Below are positions 1 to 5,690 of a stretch of 5,963 nucleotides of DNA, in pieces; the first letter of the stretch is position 1, and each line of letters starts with the position of its first letter. A program made the translations under genes and the position numbers. The notes under the pieces were generated by a model, which ran no database searches, was not told the DNA's origin, and worked only from the letters and a program-made list of their open reading frames with translations. Source of the DNA: Thermaerobacter marianensis (GTDB lineage: Bacteria; Bacillota; Sulfobacillia; DYIH01); NCBI GenBank assembly GCA_020723785.1, contig DYIH01000006.1:14609-20571 (forward strand), in the 5' to 3' direction.

Positions 1-37
1 ACTAGAAACGCGGCCCCGATGGAGGCCGCCGGTGATG

Positions 38-45
38 AGAGGAGG
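38..45 (+). promoter_or_regulatory. Shine-Dalgarno site of etfB, fixes a GTG start
   Basis: AGAGGAGG lies six bases before the GTG at 52. This spacing is good for a ribosome binding site and favours GTG 52 over the in-frame ATG at 19, which has no comparable site. Starting at GTG also gives the usual EtfB N-terminus (M-R-I-V-V-C-V-K-Q-V) with no extra residues before the first beta strand. Confidence 0.8.
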
Positions 46-51
46 CCGGGA

Positions 52-987
52 GTGCGGATCGTCGTCTGCGTCAAGCAGGTCCTGGACCCGGAGCTGCCCC
101 AGCGGGACTTCCGATTGGACCCCGACGGCAAAGAGGCGGCGCCTGGGCGGGCGTCGCGGGTCATCAGCACCTTCGACGAGATCGCCCTGGAGGTGGCCCT
201 GCAATTGCGCGAAAAGGCCGGCGGCGGCCAGGTGACCGCCCTGACCCTGGGCGGCAAGCCGGCGGAGGAGGCGCTGCGCAAGGCCCTGGCCATGACGGCC
301 GACGCGGCGGTGCGGGTGGACGACGACGGGCTCGGCGCGCCGGGGGAGGGGTTGGGGCGGCTGGACGGCTTCGCGGTGGCGGCGGTCCTGGCGGCGGCGA
401 TACGCAGGCTGGGGGGCGCCGATCTGGTCCTCTGCGGGCGCCAGGCGGCAGACACCGACGCCGGGCAGGTGGGCCTGCTGCTGGCCGAGGAACTGGGCGT
501 GCCGACGGTGGCCTCGGCCGTGTCCGGCGAACCGGCGGGGGAGGCGGTGCGCCTCAAGCGCGAGACGCCCGGGGGCTACGAGGTGGTGGAGGCGCGGTTG
601 CCGGCCCTGGCCACGGTGACCAACGCCGACGTGAACGTTCCCCGCATCCCCAAGGTCAAGGACGTCATGGCCTCGTTCAAGAAGCCGCTCACCGTCTGGA
701 CGGCGGCCGACCTGGGCGTCGACCCGGCGGCGACGGCGCCGCGCGTGGCGCTGCGCCGGCTGTTCATACCGGAGCGGGAAACGGCCTGCGAGATGGTCGG
801 CGGGGACTCGCCCGAGGCCCAGGCCGAGGCCTTGGCGGAAAGGATCCTGGCGCTGAAGGTGCTCGAGACGAGGGGGTGGCGGCATGCAGGTGCTGGTCTT
901 CGGTTTCGCCCCGGCGGAGGTGCGGGACAGGCAGCTTCCGGAACTGATCGGCGGCGGCCTCGCCCTGGCGGAGTCCCTGGGCGGTGA
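52..987 (+). CDS. etfB: Electron transfer flavoprotein subunit beta (EtfB), with abnormal C-terminal overrun
   Basis: EtfB is the smaller subunit of the soluble EtfAB heterodimer that takes electrons from acyl-CoA dehydrogenases and related flavoenzymes. The N-terminus RIVVCVKQV is typical. FDEIALEVAL follows. G-R-Q-A-A-D-T-D-A-G-Q-V-G (from about residue 129) is the nucleotide-binding loop of the family. The ETF-beta signature region LPALATVTNADVNVPR begins near residue 183, followed by the conserved KKPL stretch. The family is usually about 250-270 residues. Here the family-like sequence ends around A-L-K-V-L (near base 864, residue 271), but no stop follows. The frame continues for 40 residues of Arg/Gly-rich sequence to TGA 985-987, overlapping etfA by 104 bases. 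The tail reads like the shadow of the etfA frame, so the natural end is probably near 864, lost by mutation or a sequence error; a real extended tail is not excluded. Whether this Etf is of the bifurcating type cannot be settled by eye. Confidence 0.93.
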   Translation: MRIVVCVKQVLDPELPQRDFRLDPDGKEAAPGRASRVISTFDEIALEVALQLREKAGGGQVTALTLGGKPAEEALRKALAMTADAAVRVDDDGLGAPGEGLGRLDGFAVAAVLAAAIRRLGGADLVLCGRQAADTDAGQVGLLLAEELGVPTVASAVSGEPAGEAVRLKRETPGGYEVVEARLPALATVTNADVNVPRIPKVKDVMASFKKPLTVWTAADLGVDPAATAPRVALRRLFIPERETACEMVGGDSPEAQAEALAERILALKVLETRGWRHAGAGLRFRPGGGAGQAASGTDRRRPRPGGVPGR

Positions 988-1870
988 ACTGGCGGCGGTG
1001 GTCGTGGGCGGTGCCGGCGGTGCGGCGGCGGAGGCGGCCCGGGACGCGGCGGACCGGGGCTCAGGCGCGGTTTACCTCGTCGAGAGCCCGGCGCTGGACG
1101 AGTACCAGGCCGACCGCTACCTGGCGGCCGTCGAGGTCGTCTGCCGCCGGGCCGGACCGGACGTGATCCTCTTCGGCGCCGGCGACGTCGGGCGGGAACT
1201 GGCGCCGCGCCTGGCCCACAGGCTGGGCGGCGCCCTGGTCACCGACTGCGTGGGCATCCGGGCCGACGGCGGCGAGATCGTCTTCACCCGTCCGGTTTAC
1301 GGCGGCAAGGCGATGGCCGAGGTGGCGGCGGGCCGGGGGCCGTTCGTGGCGACGGTGCGCCCGCGGGTCTTCGACCCTGCGCCGTCAGGGGGGGCTGCGG
1401 CGGAGGTCGTCCCGGTCGAGGTGGCCCTGGATGGCGTGGCGGCCCGCACCCGGGTGGTGGAACGGCAGGCCGAGGACAAGGCCGGTCCGTCCCTGGAGGA
1501 GGCCCGGGTGATCGTCTCCGGCGGGCGCGGCGTGGGCGGGCCGGAGGGCTTCGGCATGCTGGAGGAACTGGCCGGCCTCCTGGGCGCGGCGCTGGGGGCC
1601 TCGCGGGCTGCGGTGGACGCCGGCTGGGCGCCGGCCGCCTGGCAGGTCGGGCAGACGGGGAAGATCGTCGCCCCCGACCTCTACATCGCCATCGGCATCT
1701 CCGGGGCCAGCCAGCACCTGGCCGGCATTTCGGCGGCCAAGCACGTGGTGGCGGTGAACAAGGACCCGGAGGCGCCCATTTACAAGCGGGCGGAACTGGG
1801 CGTCGCCGCCGACTACCGCCAGGTGGTGCCGGCGTTGACTCGCAAGCTCAGGGAGCGTCTCGCGCGGTGA
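884..1870 (+). CDS. etfA: Electron transfer flavoprotein subunit alpha (EtfA)
   Basis: EtfA is the larger Etf subunit, whose C-terminal domain holds the redox-active FAD. The 328-residue length is normal. The N-terminal alpha/beta domain covers roughly residues 1-190. The C-terminal FAD domain begins at V-S-G-G-R-G (residues 211-216) and continues through GASRAAVDAGW, Q-T-G-K (257-260), G-I-S-G-A-S-Q-H-L-A-G (from 271, His278) and N-K-D-P-E-A-P-I-Y (from 292). These are the standard EtfA FAD motifs; the fourth shows Ser where many EtfA proteins have Ile (GAIQH). The ATG at 884 is preceded by the purine-rich GAGGGGGTGG (870-879), which lies inside etfB, so the two genes are probably translationally coupled. 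The stop TGA at 1868-1870 overlaps a GTG in another frame (GTGA, 1867-1870), which may matter for the start of the next gene. Confidence 0.96.
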   Translation: MQVLVFGFAPAEVRDRQLPELIGGGLALAESLGGELAAVVVGGAGGAAAEAARDAADRGSGAVYLVESPALDEYQADRYLAAVEVVCRRAGPDVILFGAGDVGRELAPRLAHRLGGALVTDCVGIRADGGEIVFTRPVYGGKAMAEVAAGRGPFVATVRPRVFDPAPSGGAAAEVVPVEVALDGVAARTRVVERQAEDKAGPSLEEARVIVSGGRGVGGPEGFGMLEELAGLLGAALGASRAAVDAGWAPAAWQVGQTGKIVAPDLYIAIGISGASQHLAGISAAKHVVAVNKDPEAPIYKRAELGVAADYRQVVPALTRKLRERLAR

Positions 1871-1967
1871 GCGGCTCCCCGGGCGCGGCGGCCGCCACCC
1901 TGAACCCGGCGGCGGCCAGTCCGGCGCCGGGGCGGCCGGCTTCCAGGCGGCGGCCGGCCAGGACGTC

Positions 1968-4172
1968 GTGGCGGCGGCCACGCGTGAGGTCTACTGGAAC
2001 GTCGGGCCGGTCTGGCCCATGTACCTGATGTTCGCCGCGGCCCTGGCGGTCTTCGGGCACGGGTTCTACCACCGGCACTACAAGTTGTGGCGGCTGGGCC
2101 GGGCCGAACGGCGCGGCGCCAGCCCACGCGAGCGCCTGCGCGGCCTGGCGCTCTACGCCCTGGCCCAGTTGCGGGTGCTGCGTGACCGTTATTCGGGCGT
2201 CTTTCACCTGCTGTTCTCCTGGGGCATCGCCGTCCTGACCGTGGGCACCCTGGTGGTCATGGTGCACCAGGACTTCGGCATCCCCGTCATGCGGGGCCGC
2301 TTCTACCTCTACTTCCAGTCCCTCACCCTCGATATCTTCGGACTGCTGGCGATGGCCGGCGTGGCCATGGCGGCGGCCAAGCGCTACCTTATCCGGCCCG
2401 ACCGGCTGAACACGAACGCCATGGACGGGCTGGCCCTGGGGGCGCTCTTCGTCATCCTGGCGCAGGGGTTCGCCCTCGAAGGGCTGCGCATCGCCGCCAC
2501 CGGCGACCCCTGGGCGGCCTGGTCGCCAATCGGTTCGGCGATCGCGGCCGGAGTCAAGGCCCTGGGCTGGTCCGTGGAGACGGCGCGGGCCTGGCATGCC
2601 GCCCTCTGGTGGAGCCACGCGGCGCTGGCCTTCGCCGCCATCGCCGCCCTGCCCTGGACCAAGGCCTTCCATTTGGTGACCGGGCCGGCCAACATCTATT
2701 TCCGTTCCCTGGAGCCCAAGGGCGCCCTTCGTCCTCTGGACCTGGAGGCGAGTGAGACCCTGGGGGCGGCGCGGCTGACCGACTTCTCGGTCAAGGATCT
2801 CTTCGACCTGTCGGCCTGCATGGAGTGCGGCCGCTGCCAGCAGGCCTGCCCGGCCTACAACACGGGGAAACCCCTCTCGCCGAAGATGGTCATCCTGGAC
2901 CTGCGGGGGCACCTGCGAGAAGCGGGGCCGGGGCTGCTGGCCGCCAGGCGGCGCGGCGGTGCGGCCGGGGCCGGCGGCGGGGACGGAGCGGGCGGCAGCG
3001 CCGGGGCACATGCGGGCGCGGGAACCGGGGGTGCGGCCGGCGTCGGGGGCGTGGCCGGCGCAGGGCCGCAGGCGGGGGAGGGGCCGTCGCCGCTCATCGG
3101 GCAGGTGATCGCCGAGGAGACCCTCTGGTCCTGCACCACCTGCCGGGCGTGCATGACCGAGTGCCCGGTGTTCATCGAACACGTGCCCAAGATCATCGAC
3201 CTGCGCCGCTACCTGGTGATGGAGCGGTCCGACTTCCCGCCGGGCATGCAGGAGGCCATGCGGGGCCTGGAGGCGCGGGGCCACCCCTTCCGCGGCGCGA
3301 CGGCCTCCCGCAGCGACTGGTACCGGGACCTCGGCGTGCCGGAGATGGCCGAGGTGGGCGATGCCCGGGAGATCGACGTGCTGCACTGGGCCGGCTGCGC
3401 CGCCGCCTTCGACGAACGCAACCAGCGGGTGGCGCGGGCCTTCGCGCGGGTGATGCAGCGGGCCGGGGTGCGTTTCGCCGTGCTGGGTCCCGAGGAGAAC
3501 TGCACCGGCGACCCCGCCCGGCGTATCGGCCACGAGTACCTGTTCCAGGTGCTGGCCCGGCAGAACATCGCCACCCTGCAGGGGTACGGCGTGACCCGCA
3601 TCGTCACCGCCTGCCCCCACTGCTTCAACACGCTGAAGAACGAGTACCCCCGGTTCGGGGGCGAGTTCGAGGTCATCCACCACAGCCGGTTCATCGCCCG
3701 CCTGCTGGCTGAGGGGCGGCTCCGGTTGAGCGACGGCGCAGGCGCCGGAGCGGCGCGCCGGCTGACCTACCACGACCCCTGCTACCTGGGGCGCTACAAC
3801 GACACCTACGACGAGCCGCGCGCGGTCCTCGACCGGCTCCCCGGCTCCGAGCGCGTGGAGATGACCCGCTCCCGCGACCGGGGATTCTGCTGCGGCGGGG
3901 GCGGCGGGCGCGCCTGGCTGGAGGAGACGGGAGCGCGGATCAATCACGCCCGGGCCGGCGAGGCGGTGGGCACCGGCGCCGATACGATCGCGGCGGCCTG
4001 CCCGTTCTGCCTGATGATGCTGGAGGACGGGGTCAAGGCGCGGCAGGGGGAGCGCGAGGTCAGCGTCCGTGACCTGGCGGAACTGGTGGAGGAGACGACG
4101 CGGCCGCGCGAGGCCGGCAAGGGGGGCGGTGGGGGTGCCGACGGCGAGGGGGGCGGCGGGGGTGGCCACTGA
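1968..4172 (+). CDS. Membrane Fe-S oxidoreductase, NarI-like cytochrome b fused to HdrD-like domains (EMO type, Etf:menaquinone oxidoreductase)
   Basis: This protein probably moves electrons between reduced EtfAB and the menaquinone pool at the membrane, replacing ETF-QO/FixCX. Known EMO proteins have this architecture and sit beside etfBA. The first 250 residues contain about five hydrophobic segments (near 14-34, 77-99, 115-136, 153-172 and 210-230). They carry His80, His100, His210, His217 and His235 as candidate haem b ligands. Two C-x2-C-x2-C-x3-C-P motifs follow at Cys284/287/290/294 and Cys389/392/395/399, each fitting one [4Fe-4S] cluster. Two cysteine-rich domains then appear. The first uses Cys477, Cys512 and Cys549/552 with C-T-G instead of C-C-G. 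The second uses Cys605, Cys641-642 and Cys678/681 and is complete. A Gly/Ala-rich insert separates the Fe-S motifs and a Gly-rich tail ends the protein. GTG 1968 is the first start after an in-frame stop at 1836, but its ribosome site is weak (AGGA, 1960-1963). A start at GTG 1867 would need a frame correction. The name rests on architecture and context. Confidence 0.9.
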   Translation: MAAATREVYWNVGPVWPMYLMFAAALAVFGHGFYHRHYKLWRLGRAERRGASPRERLRGLALYALAQLRVLRDRYSGVFHLLFSWGIAVLTVGTLVVMVHQDFGIPVMRGRFYLYFQSLTLDIFGLLAMAGVAMAAAKRYLIRPDRLNTNAMDGLALGALFVILAQGFALEGLRIAATGDPWAAWSPIGSAIAAGVKALGWSVETARAWHAALWWSHAALAFAAIAALPWTKAFHLVTGPANIYFRSLEPKGALRPLDLEASETLGAARLTDFSVKDLFDLSACMECGRCQQACPAYNTGKPLSPKMVILDLRGHLREAGPGLLAARRRGGAAGAGGGDGAGGSAGAHAGAGTGGAAGVGGVAGAGPQAGEGPSPLIGQVIAEETLWSCTTCRACMTECPVFIEHVPKIIDLRRYLVMERSDFPPGMQEAMRGLEARGHPFRGATASRSDWYRDLGVPEMAEVGDAREIDVLHWAGCAAAFDERNQRVARAFARVMQRAGVRFAVLGPEENCTGDPARRIGHEYLFQVLARQNIATLQGYGVTRIVTACPHCFNTLKNEYPRFGGEFEVIHHSRFIARLLAEGRLRLSDGAGAGAARRLTYHDPCYLGRYNDTYDEPRAVLDRLPGSERVEMTRSRDRGFCCGGGGGRAWLEETGARINHARAGEAVGTGADTIAAACPFCLMMLEDGVKARQGEREVSVRDLAELVEETTRPREAGKGGGGGADGEGGGGGGH
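2940..3083 (+). repeat. Low-complexity Gly/Ala-rich coding insert
   Basis: These 48 codons (residues 325-372 of the membrane oxidoreductase) encode almost only Gly and Ala with a few Arg, Val, Ser, Thr, His and Asp. They lie between the two 4Fe-4S motifs. The DNA is built from short G/C-rich units, including an exact 11-base direct repeat GGTGCGGCCGG at 2958-2968 and 3030-3040. As recalled, related proteins have a shorter charged linker here, so this looks like a lineage-specific expansion by slippage rather than a domain. Confidence 0.7.
4121..4162 (+). other. Cluster of four long G-tracts over the AtuA gene start (possible G-quadruplex)
   Basis: Four runs of 6, 5, 6 and 5 G (4121-4126, 4131-4135, 4148-4153 and 4158-4162) lie within 42 bases, with spacers of 4, 12 and 4 bases. 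They encode the Gly-rich tail of the upstream protein. They also contain the likely ribosome site GAGGGGGG (4146-4153), eight bases before the GTG at 4162 of the next gene. The G-runs are seen directly; quadruplex formation is inference, and the 12-base loop is longer than the classic limit. Confidence 0.5.
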
Positions 4173-5520
4173 CGAGGCGGCGAAGACGGTGCGCATCGGC
4201 GCCGGCATGGGCTTCTACGGCGACACGGTGCGGGGCGCCCTGGACACGGCCCGGCACGGCGACGTCCGATACATCTGCTTCGACCACCTGGCGGAACTGA
4301 CCCTGGCGATCCTGCAGAAGGACCGCCAGAAGGACCCGTCGCTGGGGTACACCAAGGACATCGCCGCCATTGCCCGCGCCCTGCTGCCGGTGTGCGCCGA
4401 ACGCGGCATCCGCCTCGTCAGCAATTCCGGCGGCCTGAACCCGGCCGGCGCCCGCGACCAGGTGCTGGCCGCCGCCCGCGAACTGGGGCTGCGCGGCCTG
4501 CGCGTGGCCACCGTTACCGGCGACGACCTGCTGCCGCGCATTGACGAACTGCGGGCGGCCGGCGTCGCTGTCGACCTGCCGGAACGCGTGCTGTTCGCCA
4601 ACGTCTATCTGGGCGCGCGCCCGGTGGCCGAGGCCCTGGCACGCGGCGCCGACGTGGTCATCACCGGACGGGTGGCCGACGCCTCCCTTTTCCTGGCGCC
4701 CCTGCTGCACGAATTCGGCTGGGCCGCCGGCGACTGGGACCGGCTGGCCGTGGGGGTCACCGCCGGCCACCTGCTGGAGTGTTCGGCCCAGTGTACGGGG
4801 GGCAATTTCAGCGGCGACTGGTGGAACATCCCCGACATGGATCGCATCGGTTACCCGATCGCCGAGGTGACCGCTGAAGGCGACCTGGTGATCACCAAGG
4901 CGCCGGGCACCGGCGGCCGGGTCAGCCCCGACACCGTCAAGGAACAGCTCCTCTACGAGGTCCACGACCCAGCCGCCTATGCCAACCCCGACGTGATGGT
5001 CGACTTCACCGGCATCCGCCTGGTGCACTGCGGCCCGGACAGGGTGCGGGTCGAGGGTTGCCGGGGCCGCCCGGCGCCGTCGGCGCTCAAGGGCCTGATC
5101 GGCTATACCGACGGCTTCCTGGGCGTGGGCATGATGGGCTACGCCTGGCCGGACGCCCTGGCCAAGGCACGCCGCGCCGAATGGATCATACGCCGGCAGA
5201 TGGCCGACAGCGGCCTCGCGCCCGAGGCGGTGCACGTCGAGTACCTGGGGTTCAACGCGCTCCACGGCCCCCTGGCCGACCCGGCCGGCGCCGCGGAATT
5301 GAACGAGGTCTTCCTGCGCATCGCCGTCCGCACCCGCACCCGCGAAGAGGCGGCGCGGCTGGGGCGCCTCTTCCCGCCCCTGTCGCTGAACGGTCCGCCC
5401 TTCATCGGCGGGCTGTCCGGCATGCTCCCGGTGCGTGAACTGCTGGGCCAAAAGGCCGTGTACATCCCGCGGGAATTGGTGGAACCGTGGGTGCGGGTCG
5501 AGGTCACGGAAGCGACGTGA
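4162..5520 (+). CDS. Acyclic terpene utilisation AtuA family protein (DUF1446)
   Basis: This 452-residue protein belongs to the AtuA/DUF1446 family, named after a gene in the Pseudomonas citronellol/geraniol catabolic cluster. The family's reaction is not established. Recognisable segments are K-T-V-R-I-G-A-G at the N-terminus, the R-H-G-D-V...F-D-H-L-A-E-L-T block, S-N-S-G-G-L-N-P (Asn88-Pro94), T-G-R-V-A-D-A (Asp173), E-C-S-A-Q-C-T-G-G-N (Cys207, Cys211), T-V-K-E-Q-L-L-Y-E-V (Glu261) and a conserved G-Y-T-D-G-F block. It is probably cytoplasmic; no signal or membrane segment is seen. The length fits the stand-alone form, which lacks the small C-terminal domain; that domain is encoded by the next gene. 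The frame is open from further upstream, but GTG 4162 places the family N-terminus correctly and has a G-rich ribosome site. GTG 4189 is an alternative. It overlaps the oxidoreductase by 11 bases, implying co-transcription and coupling. A role in oxidising a branched or terpenoid-like acyl-CoA is inference from the name and the Etf neighbours. Confidence 0.9.
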   Translation: MATDEAAKTVRIGAGMGFYGDTVRGALDTARHGDVRYICFDHLAELTLAILQKDRQKDPSLGYTKDIAAIARALLPVCAERGIRLVSNSGGLNPAGARDQVLAAARELGLRGLRVATVTGDDLLPRIDELRAAGVAVDLPERVLFANVYLGARPVAEALARGADVVITGRVADASLFLAPLLHEFGWAAGDWDRLAVGVTAGHLLECSAQCTGGNFSGDWWNIPDMDRIGYPIAEVTAEGDLVITKAPGTGGRVSPDTVKEQLLYEVHDPAAYANPDVMVDFTGIRLVHCGPDRVRVEGCRGRPAPSALKGLIGYTDGFLGVGMMGYAWPDALAKARRAEWIIRRQMADSGLAPEAVHVEYLGFNALHGPLADPAGAAELNEVFLRIAVRTRTREEAARLGRLFPPLSLNGPPFIGGLSGMLPVRELLGQKAVYIPRELVEPWVRVEVTEAT

Positions 5521-5529
5521 CCGCCGGTT

Positions 5530-5563
5530 GCGCCGGAGCGCCGCCCGCGCCGGAGCAACGCCC
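5530..5563 (+). repeat. Tandem 17-base duplication after the AtuA gene
   Basis: Bases 5530-5546 and 5547-5563 match at 15 of 17 positions. The first ten bases, GCGCCGGAGC, are identical, and a GCG at 5564-5566 starts a possible third unit. The repeat begins nine bases after the AtuA stop. It may be a simple local duplication; no function is evident. Confidence 0.65.
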
Positions 5564-5620
5564 GCGAATGGTCGCGCGGCCGCCGGGCAGCCGTCGTTGC
5601 GCAGGGGTCACGAAGGGTTT

Positions 5621-5635
5621 CCGCCCCGTGGGCGG
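5621..5635 (+). other. Short GC hairpin sharing its 3' arm with the next dyad
   Basis: CCGCCC (5621-5626), CGT and GGGCGG (5630-5635) form a perfect six-pair stem with a three-base loop. No T-run follows, so it does not look like an intrinsic terminator. Its 3' arm is also the left end of the dyad at 5630-5653, so the two could not form together in RNA. Confidence 0.4.
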
Positions 5636-5653
5636 TGAAGTACTTCACCACCC
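5630..5653. promoter_or_regulatory. 24-base dyad with perfect 16-base palindromic core, candidate operator
   Basis: GGTGAAGTACTTCACC (5634-5649) is an exact palindrome. Beyond one C/A mismatch (5633/5650) the symmetry continues with GGG on the left and CCC on the right, giving 11 of 12 symmetric pairs. It lies 37 bases before the ATG of the small AtuA-like gene, in the only sizeable non-coding gap downstream of the AtuA gene. A dimeric repressor site is the simplest reading; an RNA hairpin with a GTAC loop is the alternative. No convincing -35/-10 pair was found around it. Confidence 0.5.
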
Positions 5654-5675
5654 ATGTCCCGATCAGGGTAGCTCG

Positions 5676-5686
5676 AGGAGGAGGTG
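5676..5686 (+). promoter_or_regulatory. Very strong Shine-Dalgarno of the small AtuA-like gene
   Basis: AGGAGGAGGTG ends four bases before the ATG at 5691 and contains AGGAGGTG, which closely matches the anti-Shine-Dalgarno end of 16S rRNA. It is the best ribosome site in the window, suggesting that this gene is initiated independently of the AtuA gene 170 bases upstream. Confidence 0.8.
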
Positions 5687-5690
5687 CATC

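Noticed and set aside
19..51. ATG at 19 as the etfB start
   Set aside because: It adds 11 residues not expected in EtfB and lacks a ribosome site, while GTG 52 has AGAGGAGG at good spacing.
1..51. End of an upstream gene (TAG at 3-5, TGA at 33-35)
   Set aside because: Too little sequence to tell a real gene end from chance stops.
2825..3712. Forward open frame of 295 codons overlapping the oxidoreductase
   Set aside because: It lies in another frame within a gene with intact cysteine motifs; its translation is Arg/Gly/Pro-rich and unlike any family.
4069..4161. Upstream start for the AtuA-family gene
   Set aside because: The extension is Arg/Trp-rich shadow sequence of the oxidoreductase frame. 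Family sequence begins only after about 4162.
1848..4208. Long open frame of 786 codons on the reverse strand
   Set aside because: It lies opposite the membrane oxidoreductase, and its translation is low-complexity Pro/Arg/Ala/Gly/His-rich with no recognisable family. Stop-free antisense frames are expected with strong GC bias at third positions.
4060..5451. Reverse-strand open frame of 463 codons
   Set aside because: It lies antisense to the AtuA-family gene, with composition typical of a shadow frame. The forward frame has clear family motifs.
5621..5653. Intrinsic terminator after the AtuA gene
   Set aside because: Stems exist, but no T-run follows either of them.
5590..5690. Sigma-70-type promoter for the last gene
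   Set aside because: Candidate -35-like TTGCGC (5597) and TTCACC (5644) have no acceptable -10 sequence at normal spacing.
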